NCBI RefSeq assembly: GCF_900112615.1
Contig: NZ_FOMK01000001.1
Location: forward strand, 1,426,001-1,490,000
From: Chitinophaga sp. CF118
GTDB taxonomy: Bacteria > Bacteroidota > Bacteroidia > Chitinophagales > Chitinophagaceae
Direction: 5' to 3'
DNA length: 64,000 nt
Below, piece after piece: positions 34,187 to 43,725 of this stretch. The translations under genes and the position numbers were made by a program. The notes under the pieces were generated by a model. The model had not been told where the DNA came from. It saw only the letters and a program-made list of their open reading frames with translations, and did not search any database. Within the stretch, counting starts at the first letter, position 1; each line of letters begins with the position of its first letter.

Positions 34187-36790
34187 ATGAACACCAACAA
34201 TGAGAATGCATCCGCCGAACCGGATAACGAGTTAAAATATACCGCAAAATATGTATCCCGACTAGAGGCTATCATTGAGGGCCAGGTATATGTGCTTGAG
34301 ATGATTTCCAGGAACATTCCTATTCAGGAGGTGCTGGAAGGGATCATCGCATGGGTGGAAGGAAATAGTGAAGGTGAATTGCTGGCCTCTATCCTACTAA
34401 CAGATAAAGAAAATAAAACACTCCTGCATGGTGCAGCCCCATCCTTACCCGATTATTATAATGCTGCTGTAAACGGTATCCCTGTTGCATATGGAGAAGG
34501 ATCCTGCGGAACCGCTGCTTTTCTGAAAGAACAGGTGATAGTAGATGATATTGCTACTAACCCACTCTGGAAAAAATATACTGCTTTGACCACAAAAGCC
34601 GGATTAGGTGCCTGCTGGTCTACGCCACTTATTGGCAAACAGGGTAATCTCCTTGGTACCTTTGCCATGTATTTTAAAACTCCCCGTAAACCGACAGAAA
34701 ACGATTTGCATATTATCCGGCTGGTAGGCCGTACTATCATTATTGCAATAGAACACAATCTCGTAGAAGGTGAGAAACAATGCCTCCAGTTAAATGAACA
34801 TATAACTGCACAAAAAATACTGGAAGAACGACAGAATTTTTACCAGCTACTAATGGATGTTCCCGCTGTTATTGCTGTATTAAGCGGCCCGGATCATATT
34901 TATGAACTGGCGAATAAAATATACATGCAGACATTTGGCGTTACCAGGCAGATCATTGGTAAAACCATTAAAGAAGTACTACCCGAACTTGAAGCTCAGG
35001 GTATTTATAAATTACTGGACGAAGTATACAATACCGGCGAACCCATAATAGGGTATGAGCAAGAAATAGAACTGGACCGCTCCCGAACAGGTATCCCTGA
35101 ATCAGTTTATCTAAATTTCATATACCAGCCTATCCGGGACCATGCCGGCAACATCTCACAGATCCTGATACATGCTATTGATGTTACACAATCTGTGAAA
35201 GAACGCCAAAGAGCAGAAAAAAATGAAGAACAGTTCAGAAGTTTTGTGCTGAATGCCCCCATTCCTATCGGCATATACATTGGCAGGGAAATGAGAATCC
35301 AGACTGTCAATGAAGCCATCCTGCAAACCTGGGAAAAAGATGAGTCGGTAATCGGGAAAACATTCAGAGAGGCACTTCCTGAATTGGAAGGGCAACCCTT
35401 CTTCGACAAACTCGATAACGTATTCATGACAGGAGAATCTTATGAGGCTGTGGAAGAAAAAGTATTGCTGATGAGGAACGGTAAACTATCTACAACCTAC
35501 TATTCCTTCACTTACAAAGCATTGCGGGATCGGAACGGACAAATCTATGGAGTGATGAATACCGCACTTGAAGTTACCGAACAGGTGATAGCCAAACAGA
35601 AATTGGCAGAAGCTGAATATACCCTCCGCAATGCTATCGAAGTGGCAAAGCTCGGTACCTGGCAAACAAATCCGTTGACAGGAGAAACCACTTTCTCCGA
35701 GCGGATCAAAGAATGGTATGGAGGTGCTCCCGATGAACCGCTGACCTTTGAACAGGCGATGCAATGTATGTCAGATCCTTCAATCATTAACAATGCTCTT
35801 GTGAAGGCGCTGATGCCGGAATCCGATGGGATTATCAATGTGGAATATGAGATCATCCATGCTGTTACCGGCCAACATCGTATCATACATACAGTAGGCA
35901 AAGTGTTCTTTGATGATACCGGAAAACCCTACCTGATAGTAGGTACCTCGCAGGATATTACCGCACAGAAACAATTGCAGATAGAACTGGAAACAGAGGT
36001 GCAGGAGAGAACAAGAGAATTGAGCAAAGCCAACCAGGAACTGAAAGAAGCCAATCAGAATCTGGAAAGAGTAAATAAAAACCTGGAACAGTTTGCCTAT
36101 GTAACCAGCCATGATCTGCAGGAACCTCTGAGAAAAATAAAAATCTTCTCCGATATCCTGCAAACCAGAAGTGAAGTACCTCTCTTGCCCTTCACTAAAA
36201 AATATGTGGATAAGATAGATGCATCCGTAAACAGAATGAGCGCACTCATCACCGATCTTCTGAATTTTTCAAGAATAGAAAAATCCTGTAAAATATTTAT
36301 TCCTACAAACCTGAATGCGGTTATCGAAGAGGTAATAGAAGATTTTGAACTCGCCATCAAGGATAAGCAAGTGATACTTAATGTGTCTCCGTTGTTGCAG
36401 ATAGAAGCGGTTCCGTTGGAAATGCGCCAACTGTTCTTTAACCTGATTGGTAATGCCATTAAGTTTTCCCGGCAGAACATCCGTCCGGTGATTAATATAA
36501 ATGGCAGAATACTTACAGCAGAAGAAGTAGCTAATGATGAAAGTTTAAATTCTTCATGGCCCTATTATGCAATAGAAGTGAGCGACAATGGCATTGGGTT
36601 TGATTCCAGATATGCTGATAAGATCTTTACCATTTTTCAACGGTTGCATAACCGCGAATTATATTCCGGCACGGGTATAGGTCTCGCACTTTGTCAACAG
36701 GTGGCAATTAATCATCACGGAAAGATTTTTGCCGAAGGGATAGAAAATAAAGGAGCCCGCTTTTTTATCTTGTTACCAATACACAGGTAA
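34187..36790 (+). CDS. Soluble GAF/PAS hybrid sensor histidine kinase
   Basis: An 867-residue protein without membrane segments. In order: a GAF domain (about 40-195; YGEGSCGTAAFLKEQVIVDDIATNP), three PAS domains (about 215-345, 355-470 and 485-600, each ending with an IDVT-, LEVTE- or QDITA-type motif), a coiled coil (about 600-635), a HisKA domain with phospho-acceptor His642 (YVTSHDLQEPLRKI), and an HATPase with NLIGNAIKFSRQN and GIGLALCQQV. No response-regulator gene is adjacent, so its partner is unknown. The many PAS domains suggest sensing of redox, light or small molecules inside the cell. Confidence 0.93.
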   Translation: MNTNNENASAEPDNELKYTAKYVSRLEAIIEGQVYVLEMISRNIPIQEVLEGIIAWVEGNSEGELLASILLTDKENKTLLHGAAPSLPDYYNAAVNGIPVAYGEGSCGTAAFLKEQVIVDDIATNPLWKKYTALTTKAGLGACWSTPLIGKQGNLLGTFAMYFKTPRKPTENDLHIIRLVGRTIIIAIEHNLVEGEKQCLQLNEHITAQKILEERQNFYQLLMDVPAVIAVLSGPDHIYELANKIYMQTFGVTRQIIGKTIKEVLPELEAQGIYKLLDEVYNTGEPIIGYEQEIELDRSRTGIPESVYLNFIYQPIRDHAGNISQILIHAIDVTQSVKERQRAEKNEEQFRSFVLNAPIPIGIYIGREMRIQTVNEAILQTWEKDESVIGKTFREALPELEGQPFFDKLDNVFMTGESYEAVEEKVLLMRNGKLSTTYYSFTYKALRDRNGQIYGVMNTALEVTEQVIAKQKLAEAEYTLRNAIEVAKLGTWQTNPLTGETTFSERIKEWYGGAPDEPLTFEQAMQCMSDPSIINNALVKALMPESDGIINVEYEIIHAVTGQHRIIHTVGKVFFDDTGKPYLIVGTSQDITAQKQLQIELETEVQERTRELSKANQELKEANQNLERVNKNLEQFAYVTSHDLQEPLRKIKIFSDILQTRSEVPLLPFTKKYVDKIDASVNRMSALITDLLNFSRIEKSCKIFIPTNLNAVIEEVIEDFELAIKDKQVILNVSPLLQIEAVPLEMRQLFFNLIGNAIKFSRQNIRPVININGRILTAEEVANDESLNSSWPYYAIEVSDNGIGFDSRYADKIFTIFQRLHNRELYSGTGIGLALCQQVAINHHGKIFAEGIENKGARFFILLPIHR

Positions 36791-36840
36791 ATACTATTGG
36801 ATTTTAGATACTTTCGCAACAGAATTTGATAAACAGAACC

Positions 36841-38082
36841 ATGGAAGCACAAATGCCAGCTAAAAAATATTTCTTTCTGATATTGATATTAGGGACTCTC
36901 ACTGCGTTAGGCCCTTTTTCTATAGATATGTACCTGCCTGGATTCGAGTCTATTGCATTCGACCTGCACGTTACCTCTAACGATGTTGGATATTCTCTAT
37001 CAAGCTATTTCATCGGCATTTCTGCCGGACAACTACTTTACGGTCCTCTGCTTGACCGGTTTGGCAGAAAGAAACCTCTTTATATAGGACTCGTATTATA
37101 CATCCTGGCTTCTGCCGGCTGTATAACAGCCAGAAGCCTTGATGCGCTGGTGATTCTTCGTTTTTTCCAGGCACTTGGTAGTTGTGCTGCTGCAGTTGCT
37201 TCTATTGCAATGGTGCGCGATCTTTTTCCGGTACAAGACTCTGCTAAAGTATTTGCCCTGCTGATGCTGGTAGTTGGTGCTTCTCCAATGATAGCTCCTA
37301 CCGTTGGCGGCTATGTGACTGCAGCGTTTGGTTGGCAGACGGTATTCATTATACTTGGAGTAATGGGTATCCTGATCTTACTGGCAAGTATCTTTTTCCT
37401 GCCGGAAAGCTATCACCCGGATATAAATATGTCTTTAAAACCAGGGCCTATCCTGATTAATTTCCTCTCTGTAATTCGGGAACCACAATTCTACACCTAT
37501 GCACTGACTGGCGCATTGGCCTTTTCCGGTCTGTTCGCTTATGTTTCCGGCTCTCCCGTTATGTTCATGAATATCTTCCATTTAAGTAAAGAAACCTATG
37601 GATGGATCTTTGCAGGCTTGTCTGTAGGCTTTATCGGCTCCAGTCAACTAAACAGTTTAGTACTACGCCGGTACCGGAGCGATCAGATCATCATCGTAGC
37701 AATGATCTGCCAGGCTGTTGTAGGGATTATTTTCCTGGCTGGCAGCTATTTTGAATGGTATGGCTTATTGTCTACAATCGTCATGTTATTCCTGTTTCTG
37801 TGTTGTCTCGGCTTTGCAAATCCTAATGCATCTGCTTTATCTATAGCTCCTTTTAAAAAGAATGCAGGCAGTGCTGCGGCATTGATGGGCGCATTGCAAA
37901 TGAGTATTGGAGCACTGGCATCGGTAGGTGTTAGTTTTTTCAATACACATAATTCATTACCTATGGTTAGTATCATGGCCGGTTCTGCTATACTGGGAGT
38001 ACTGACAATCATTATTGGCCGTAAACAGATAGGACACCCTGTACTAATGCAGGAAGCAGAAGAGGCTGTTGTTATACATTAA
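36841..38082 (+). CDS. Bcr/CflA-type MFS drug exporter
   Basis: About 413 residues from the ATG at 36841. A twelve-helix major facilitator protein of the Bcr/CflA (DHA1) branch. The signatures are TALGPFSIDMYLPGFESIA in helix 1, the loop GPLLDRFGRKKPLYIG, and ALGSCAAAVASIAMVRDLF in helix 4. It would pump small toxic compounds out with protons. It starts 50 bases after the kinase gene, and the two may share a transcript. The downstream neighbour is convergent and only 12 bases away. Confidence 0.92.
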   Translation: MEAQMPAKKYFFLILILGTLTALGPFSIDMYLPGFESIAFDLHVTSNDVGYSLSSYFIGISAGQLLYGPLLDRFGRKKPLYIGLVLYILASAGCITARSLDALVILRFFQALGSCAAAVASIAMVRDLFPVQDSAKVFALLMLVVGASPMIAPTVGGYVTAAFGWQTVFIILGVMGILILLASIFFLPESYHPDINMSLKPGPILINFLSVIREPQFYTYALTGALAFSGLFAYVSGSPVMFMNIFHLSKETYGWIFAGLSVGFIGSSQLNSLVLRRYRSDQIIIVAMICQAVVGIIFLAGSYFEWYGLLSTIVMLFLFLCCLGFANPNASALSIAPFKKNAGSAAALMGALQMSIGALASVGVSFFNTHNSLPMVSIMAGSAILGVLTIIIGRKQIGHPVLMQEAEEAVVIH

Positions 38083-38093
38083 TTAAAGGTGTC

Positions 38094-38954
38094 TTAAGCT
38101 ATACTTTTGATAATAGCCATCATATCTTCCTCTCCATAACCTTTTTTCATTGCAGCCTGCAAACTATCGGCCAGTGCATTGCCCAGGGGCGTATCCAATC
38201 CCTGTGCCTTTGCAAGGCGGATATCTTTATGTAGAAGATTTAATGCAAATGCAGGTTTAAAGTTATTATTGAGGATATTCGGAGATTTCATTTTGGTAAT
38301 CACACTACCTATGGGACCGCTATTAATCAATGACAACAGGCTTTCGGGAGCAATTCCGTTCTTTCTGGCAAAAACTACAGCTTCTGCCAATCCCTGCATA
38401 GTAATACCCAGGAAAGTGTTAATGGCCAGCTTGGCGTAATTACCGCTGCCATTCTCCCCCATCAGATGAGCAGCCTTACCAAGACATCCAAATACGGGCT
38501 TCGCACGCTCAAAGTCATTTTCCCGCCCTCCGGCCATAATGACCAGCTTAGCATCTTCGGCCGACTTCACTCCTCCGGAAACAGGTGCATCCAGGTAACC
38601 TATCCCTTTCTCCCTGCATAGGATTGCCAGTTCTTTTGTTGTGTCAGGAGATACTGTACTCATATCAATAGCCAGCAAACCAACTGGTATCTTTCCGGAT
38701 AACATGCCATCTGGCAATTGGTAAACTGCCTTCAGCGCTGCATCATCTGTTACCATCGTAATGATAATATCAGCATTAGCTGTCAGCTCTCGCGGAGAAG
38801 TGACAACACGTACGCCCGTTTCGACCTTCAATGTTCGCGCCTTTGCAACAGTCCGATTATAAACTGTTACATCAAATCCCGCACGGACAAGATTTCTAAC
38901 CATGGGAATACCCATGTTACCTAATCCGGCCCAACCAATTCTTATTGTATTCAT
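38094..38954 (-). CDS. 3-hydroxyisobutyrate-dehydrogenase-family oxidoreductase
   Basis: A 286-residue beta-hydroxyacid dehydrogenase. The Rossmann NAD(P) motif is GWAGLGNMGIPMVRNLVRAGFDVTVYNR. The substrate-binding loop YLDAPVSGGVKSAEDAKLVIMAGG is conserved. The catalytic Lys lies in GNYAKLAINTFLG, and the C-terminal part carries the HKDIRLA motif. Family members oxidise 3-hydroxyisobutyrate, tartronate semialdehyde or succinic semialdehyde; the Arg in the NR turn hints at NADP preference. The neighbours give no pathway context. Confidence 0.9.
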   Translation of the reverse strand: MNTIRIGWAGLGNMGIPMVRNLVRAGFDVTVYNRTVAKARTLKVETGVRVVTSPRELTANADIIITMVTDDAALKAVYQLPDGMLSGKIPVGLLAIDMSTVSPDTTKELAILCREKGIGYLDAPVSGGVKSAEDAKLVIMAGGRENDFERAKPVFGCLGKAAHLMGENGSGNYAKLAINTFLGITMQGLAEAVVFARKNGIAPESLLSLINSGPIGSVITKMKSPNILNNNFKPAFALNLLHKDIRLAKAQGLDTPLGNALADSLQAAMKKGYGEEDMMAIIKSIA

Positions 38955-39030
38955 AGCCTAAATTTATGATGCTTTCATGTCAGGAGATTGCAAAATAGGA
39001 GCTTATTACTACGTGGAATTATATGGGGTA

Positions 39031-39396
39031 TCATTTTGCCATCCTGAATAAAGCAAGGGAAGTATTTTGTAGGGGTATCATCCTGTAATCCTGTATAAAT
39101 GGTGAAGATAAAAGATTGGAAATGTCTGTGATTACTAATTCTTTCACTTCTGAGAAACATTGTTCATGTTCCTGTCTGGTGGTTTCTAGAATATAATAGT
39201 AACTTCTGATGTTACTGAATGCCTTTAACAACATGGCAGATGTTCTCTCGTCCTTCTTGTGTTTAAAATTGGAAATATGCTTCTTTGCCAGAAACGATGC
39301 CGTATACATCAGCAAAAGCCGCAGTTCAAATAAGCTGCTAACATCTGTATACATTTTTTCTTCCAACCGCTCTTTAATTTGTAACAACTCTAACAT
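39031..39396 (-). CDS. Hypothetical helical protein
   Basis: About 121 residues from the ATG at 39396. It looks all-helical and has neither a signal peptide nor a recognised domain. The segments QIKERLEEKMYTDVSSLFELRLLLMYTASFLAK and SYYYILETTRQEHEQCFSEVKELV suggest a small helical bundle. It stands alone between an oxidoreductase and the Dps gene. Confidence 0.5.
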   Translation of the reverse strand: MLELLQIKERLEEKMYTDVSSLFELRLLLMYTASFLAKKHISNFKHKKDERTSAMLLKAFSNIRSYYYILETTRQEHEQCFSEVKELVITDISNLLSSPFIQDYRMIPLQNTSLALFRMAK

Positions 39397-39646
39397 ATAT
39401 ATAAAAAACAGAATCAATTCAAATATCAAACCAAGATATACCTATGTGCTATATTAACTGCAAATAATTATAAATGAACCGCTTGTTGATGAAATAGTAT
39501 AAATACAAACTAATGAAGAGGGGCTGGAATTCTACATTTTTACACAGTTTTGTAGAAAGACAAGTATTGCGGGTAGAGAAGATAATATGAATTGAAACAA
39601 CCTGGGCAGTAAAAAGTAGTTTTATAAAAACTAAGAGGTATGAATT

Positions 39647-39676
39647 AAAAGGCCATATCAATATGATACAGCCTTT
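39647..39676 (-). terminator. Terminator of dps
   Basis: AAAAGGC (39647-39653) pairs with GCCTTTT (39671-39677), with further pairing of ATATCA and TGATA inside. It lies about 40 bases after the dps stop on the minus strand. Confidence 0.7.
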
Positions 39677-39716
39677 TAATGGAGGGAGACAATACTCCGT
39701 TTTATTTAATTTACAA

Positions 39717-40187
39717 TTACTTCAGATAAGCGCGGATCATCCAGGCCCACTCCTCATGTTCCTTCAGTAATCCTGTCAGGAAGTCTGCAGTTCCGATGTC
39801 CTTATAATCATCTTCTACTTTAGAAATATGACCACGCACACTACGAATAATTGTTTCATGATCATCCAGTAGGTTCTTCAATTGTGTTTGTTGATCATTC
39901 GTATATTCTCCTTCATCCAGATTTGTCAGTTTCAGATAATCTTTCAGGCGGCCTTCTGCATAATGGCCAATTTTACGAACGCGTTCAGCAATTTCATCTA
40001 TTGTTTCTGCCAGCTCTGTGTACTGCTTTTCATAGAATTTATGTAATTCCATAAAACTCGGACTCTCAATATTCCAGTGGTAATTGCGCGTTTTAGCAAA
40101 TAACACCTGCTCATCAGAAATGAGCTGATTGAGAATGAGGGCAACTGCTTTTGAATTTTCTTCGCTGATTCCAATGTTTGCTTTCAT
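39717..40187 (-). CDS. dps: Dps-family DNA-protection ferritin
   Basis: About 156 residues from the ATG at 40187 (MKANIGISEEN). It is a four-helix Dps protein. The inter-subunit ferroxidase ligands are in TRNYHWNIESPSFMELHKFYEKQY (two His) and in TIDEIAERVRKIG (Asp and Glu). The dodecamer oxidises Fe(II) with peroxide and shields DNA in stress and stationary phase. A small hypothetical gene lies 22 bases upstream, suggesting joint transcription. Confidence 0.94.
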   Translation of the reverse strand: MKANIGISEENSKAVALILNQLISDEQVLFAKTRNYHWNIESPSFMELHKFYEKQYTELAETIDEIAERVRKIGHYAEGRLKDYLKLTNLDEGEYTNDQQTQLKNLLDDHETIIRSVRGHISKVEDDYKDIGTADFLTGLLKEHEEWAWMIRAYLK

Positions 40188-40209
40188 ATACAAAAGGATA
40201 TTTTAGTGT

Positions 40210-40527
40210 TTATTTCATTTTAAGTTTTTCTAACATAGCAGTAGACAAAGAATCTGAGTAAGCACCATAAGATGTTACCAGCACTCCTTTTAAACCGGAA
40301 GTAGACTCAATGGCATATACAGCTGCTTCATCGGAGGGATCTGAGTTACCTTCATAACGGTAAACATCTACGATATTAAATTCGTTAACATGAATCTTAT
40401 CCCTATCTGCTAAAAGATAATCTCCTTCAAGATTAAAATCAATCGTAAATCCTTGTTTTCTTAAAGCATCGATAGCGTTGGATACTGTGTCGTAATGAGA
40501 ATGTCTTTCCACATTGGGGTCATTCAT
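40210..40527 (-). CDS. Small conserved hypothetical protein
   Basis: A 105-residue soluble protein found widely in Bacteroidota, often mislabelled as a phosphoribosylpyrophosphate synthetase although it is far too short. Its landmarks are HYDTVSNAIDALRKQGFTIDFNLEGDYL, VNEFNIVDVYRYEGNSDPSDEAAVYAI and SGLKGVLVTSYGAYSDSLS. Function unknown. It lies upstream of dps in the same direction and may be part of the same stress transcript. Confidence 0.8.
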   Translation of the reverse strand: MNDPNVERHSHYDTVSNAIDALRKQGFTIDFNLEGDYLLADRDKIHVNEFNIVDVYRYEGNSDPSDEAAVYAIESTSGLKGVLVTSYGAYSDSLSTAMLEKLKMK

Positions 40528-40602
40528 GTCTTATGATTTTAATGGTAAATTAAAATGAGGAATTCAAATGTAATGCAAAATAACAGCAAAAATAGCGCCG
40601 GT

Positions 40603-42003
40603 TTATACTGAATGTCTTCTGGTAATACCCAGCTTTTTCATTTTAGAAGTTAAGGTGGTAGGAGGTAAATCCAGAAGTTCTGCAGCACCTCCCGGACCGG
40701 CAATTTTATAATTGCATACTTTCAATACATGCAGAATATGTTCCCGTTCCAATTCAATAATAGTCTTAATCTGCTGACCGGAAGAAATATTTCCGGGAGC
40801 CGCCGGTTCAACAGAAACAGGCAATTCCACGTTTCCGATTACATCATCTTTTGCGAGCAGTACATTCCTCTCTACCAGATGTTGTAATTCCCTTACGTTT
40901 CCCGGCCAGTGATATGCCATAATATCGTTCAATACTGCAGGAGACATCCCCTTAACCACTTTACCGGTTCTGGAGGCATACATCCTTATAAAATGAGATA
41001 CCAGCAAAGGAATATCCTCCTTACGTTCACGCAATGAGGGCATTTGTATCGGAAAAACGTGTAACCGGTAATACAGGTCCAGCCGGAAATTCCCTGAGGC
41101 AATTTCTTTTTCAAGGTTACGGCTGGTAGCCGCAATAACCCGGACATTTACTTTTATAGAGCCTCTTCCCCCAATACGTTCAATTTCTCTTTCCTGTAAT
41201 ACCCGCAGTAATTTAACCTGCAGATCCAGCGGCATCTCCCCTATCTCATCCAGGAAAATAGTACCTCCATCTGCCTGTTCAAATTTCCCAATTCTTTTAT
41301 CAATAGCACCGGTAAAGGCACCCTTTTCATGACCAAACAATTCTGATTCGATCAACTGAGCCGGTAGTGCGGCACAGTTGATCTTTACAAATGCTTTTGT
41401 TTTCCGGGTTGATAACTGATGAATCGCATTGGCTACTCCTTCTTTACCAGTTCCTGTTTCTCCTAATACCAGTACAGAAGTATCCATCGGCGCCACCTGA
41501 CCGATAAGATGGAAGATATGTTGCATCACCGGGCTATTCCCGATGATCCCTTCAAAGTTGGGTGCTATTCCCTGTTTGGGTGGTTGTTGCAACAAAGGTG
41601 TATTTACAACTATCGTATCTGGTCTCAGTTGCTCCTGCTCATAACGGTAACGCGCAATATCCAATGTTACCAGCAGATCTTTTTCCCGGAAAGGTTTTAC
41701 AAGAAAACCATATGGTTGCGTGTTCTTTGCCGCTTCCAATATTTCACGGTTACAGTTTGCCGAGAGATAAACAAATGGGATATTACTCTCATTCAGCTCC
41801 ATCGCCAGGTCAATTCCGGTAAGATCTCCTTTCAGGTAAATATCAAGTAACACTATATCCGGCCGCATCATTTTAAGGATTTCCTGCGCTCTGTACACAG
41901 AACGGGCAATACCACAAATACGATATCCTGCCCGTTCAAGTGTTAAACGAAGATCACTGGCTACAATCAGTTCATCTTCTACAATCAGAATTTGTTCATT
42001 CAT
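40603..42003 (-). CDS. NtrC-type sigma-54-dependent response regulator
   Basis: A 466-residue protein with three domains: a receiver (about 1-120) with phospho-acceptor Asp in [12 protein letters not shown], a AAA+ sigma-54 activation domain (about 150-380), and a Fis-type HTH (about 420-466; [21 protein letters not shown]). The AAA+ domain has Walker [16 protein letters not shown], a canonical GAFTGA loop, and Walker [13 protein letters not shown]. No kinase gene is adjacent; the orphan kinase at 34187 is a possible partner but nothing shows this. A 6-bp palindrome (GACAGC-N7-GCTGTC, 42061-42079) lies upstream. Confidence 0.93.
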   Translation of the reverse strand: MNEQILIVEDELIVASDLRLTLERAGYRICGIARSVYRAQEILKMMRPDIVLLDIYLKGDLTGIDLAMELNESNIPFVYLSANCNREILEAAKNTQPYGFLVKPFREKDLLVTLDIARYRYEQEQLRPDTIVVNTPLLQQPPKQGIAPNFEGIIGNSPVMQHIFHLIGQVAPMDTSVLVLGETGTGKEGVANAIHQLSTRKTKAFVKINCAALPAQLIESELFGHEKGAFTGAIDKRIGKFEQADGGTIFLDEIGEMPLDLQVKLLRVLQEREIERIGGRGSIKVNVRVIAATSRNLEKEIASGNFRLDLYYRLHVFPIQMPSLRERKEDIPLLVSHFIRMYASRTGKVVKGMSPAVLNDIMAYHWPGNVRELQHLVERNVLLAKDDVIGNVELPVSVEPAAPGNISSGQQIKTIIELEREHILHVLKVCNYKIAGPGGAAELLDLPPTTLTSKMKKLGITRRHSV

Positions 42004-42256
42004 TGTAATGTTATGATTTGTTACTTTTATTCATCGGGTTATTACATCTAAAGCAGCTTTGACAGCATTAGCGGCTGTCTTCATACAATAAAATTTTCTC
42101 TTCGACAGATTTACGATTCTCGTTGACTCAACAAAATATACAACAATTCTGATAATTTTACGAAGGCTTTCTAAATTGAAAACAAAAATGCTTTATTTTT
42201 TGTAATAAAAAATCATCATAGATTAATTCTATATATGCATTATTTTTGGCCCTCAC

Positions 42257-42904
42257 ATGAAGTATCTACGCTATTTCTTATACGTTGCATGGCATTGGGG
42301 GCTTGACCTGGCTATTTTCATTGTAAAACATGAGATCCGGGGAGAGAAGAAATATGGTATCAGCACCATCGGTCTTGATAACCTGTCGGAGACTATATCC
42401 AAGGAAGACCGTGCACATGTAAGCACCTATGAACCTGTCAACTACTATACCTCCGGCTGGCTATTTGATCAGTTGCAATCCACCGACACTACCTTTTTAG
42501 ATGTTGGATGCGGCAGGGGCAGGGTATTAGTCATTGCAGCCGCTTATGGATTTAAGAACATTATCGGTATAGATTTTTCCCAGAAATTGTGTGATGAAGC
42601 TACCCTGGCTTTTAAAACCAGATATCCAGACAGATCTGTTACTATCACCTGTGCCGATGCCCGTCAATATAATATTCCGGATACTGTAGGTGTTATATTC
42701 CTGTTTAATCCGTTTGACGCGATTGTCATGAGTGAGTTTATTCAGAAAGTAGATGAAAGCCTGACAAGAAAGAACCGACCGTTGAAAGTATTATATGCTA
42801 ACCCTCAATGCAAAGAGCTTTGGCTGGATGCCGGCTTTAAAGAAACAGCCTCTTTCGTGAAGAAAAGATATTTGAAAGGGTGTGTATTAGAGAAAACTAT
42901 TTAG
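42257..42904 (+). CDS. Class I SAM-dependent methyltransferase
   Basis: A 215-residue protein with a Rossmann methyltransferase domain (about 70-180). The SAM motif I is FLDVGCGRGRVLVIAAAYGF, followed by IGIDFSQKLCDEA (motif II) and TCADARQYNIPD (motif III). The motif IV region reads VIFLFNPFD, an NPF-type motif close to NPPF as seen in some nucleobase or protein methyltransferases. The substrate is unknown. A TATTTTTG box directly before the start codon suggests a very short leader. Confidence 0.85.
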   Translation: MKYLRYFLYVAWHWGLDLAIFIVKHEIRGEKKYGISTIGLDNLSETISKEDRAHVSTYEPVNYYTSGWLFDQLQSTDTTFLDVGCGRGRVLVIAAAYGFKNIIGIDFSQKLCDEATLAFKTRYPDRSVTITCADARQYNIPDTVGVIFLFNPFDAIVMSEFIQKVDESLTRKNRPLKVLYANPQCKELWLDAGFKETASFVKKRYLKGCVLEKTI

Positions 42905-43081
42905 TGACCTGATTCTGTAATTTCAGGACTGTAATATTTTCTTAGATCAAATTTGATCAATTAAATATGATTATAACAGTGAAAAAACTACTATGATATT
43001 AGCATTAAAACAGCGGATTTTTCTGTAAAAAAACTCTTCTAAAATATTTTGCGAAATATGAAAAATTCATACCTTCAATTT

Positions 43082-43249
43082 ATGAATGAAAGTGAATTTT
43101 TAGAAATGCACGCTATTTTGAAAGAGCAACAACGGGAAGTTAGTTCGTCTGTAGAAGCTGCAGATGCGTTGCTTACAAAATATAATCTTAAACATCTTTT
43201 AGTACCTATAGGTACTAATGCGGCTAATACGCCTGATGTTTCACGTTAA
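43082..43249 (+). CDS. Tandem mini-gene 1 of 3 (unknown)
   Basis: A 55-residue protein counted from the ATG at 43082, which aligns with the starts of copies 2 and 3. An ATG at 43058 would give 63 residues. The core is shared by the three copies: EFLEMHAILKEQQREV, then SSVEAADALLTKYNLKHLLVP. No known family was recognised, but the EAA-x-x-LL-x-x-x-(N/G)I(L/K) end resembles small antitoxin-like C-termini (weak analogy). It heads a four-gene run ending in an ART-like gene. Confidence 0.7.
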   Translation: MNESEFLEMHAILKEQQREVSSSVEAADALLTKYNLKHLLVPIGTNAANTPDVSR

Positions 43250-43297
43250 TCCAATATTCACATCCCAAAAATTCTTATCTAATTAAACTTCTAATTT

Positions 43298-43465
43298 ATG
43301 ACAGAAAGAGAATTCTTAGAAATGCACGCTATTTTGATGGAGCAACGGTTAGAAATTACTTCATCAGTTGAAGCTGCCGATGCGTTGCTTACAGAATATA
43401 ATCTTAAACATCTTTTGGTACCTATAGATACTAATGAGGCTGATACGCCTGATGTTTCATGTTGA
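43298..43465 (+). CDS. Tandem mini-gene 2 of 3 (unknown)
   Basis: A 55-residue protein starting MTEREFLEMHAILMEQ and ending TPDVSC. It matches copy 1 at about 43 of 55 positions by hand count. The gap from the previous stop is 48 bases, and the spacer is shared with copy 3. The conserved block is SSVEAADALLTEYNLKHLLVP. Function unknown; likely co-transcribed with the ART-like gene. Confidence 0.72.
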   Translation: MTEREFLEMHAILMEQRLEITSSVEAADALLTEYNLKHLLVPIDTNEADTPDVSC

Positions 43466-43511
43466 TGTAATATTACATCCCAAAATTCTTATCTAATTAA
43501 ATTTTAAATTT

Positions 43512-43658
43512 ATGACAGAAAGAGAATTCTTAGAAATGTACGCTATTTTGAAAGAGCAACAACGGGAAGTTAGTACCTCTGTTGAAGCTGCCGACAAATT
43601 GCTTACAGAACTTAATATCAAACATCTTTTAGTACCTAGAGTTACTAAGCAGAGTTAA
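43512..43658 (+). CDS. Tandem mini-gene 3 of 3 (unknown)
   Basis: A 48-residue protein starting MTEREFLEMYAILKEQ and containing TSVEAADKLLTELNIKHLLVP. The C-terminal tail differs and is shorter than in copies 1 and 2, ending RVTKQS. It lies 67 bases before the ART-like gene. Function unknown; the conserved block is retained, so it is probably still expressed. Confidence 0.72.
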   Translation: MTEREFLEMYAILKEQQREVSTSVEAADKLLTELNIKHLLVPRVTKQS

Positions 43659-43725
43659 TAGGCCTGCCAGATGTTTTTGTTAATCCAATTATTCCTCCTC
43701 AAAAAACTATTAAATATACCTACCT

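Larger units (their letters stand above)
43082..43658 (+). repeat. Three tandem paralogous mini-gene units
   Basis: Three units with starts at 43082, 43298 and 43512 (spacing 216 and 214 bases) share coding sequence and also the leader before the start codon (ATTCTTATCTAATTAAA in copies 2 and 3). This indicates tandem duplication of the whole gene with its spacer. Confidence 0.9.

Noticed and set aside
39449..39661. A 70-codon frame on the minus strand
   Set aside because: It overlaps the dps terminator, is composed mostly of Phe, Leu, Ile and Tyr as expected from AT-rich DNA, and matches no family.
42061..42079. Palindrome GACAGC-N7-GCTGTC as a sigma-54 enhancer site
   Set aside because: It is only 6 bases per arm, and no sigma-54 promoter of matching quality is seen near the regulator gene; kept only as a remark.
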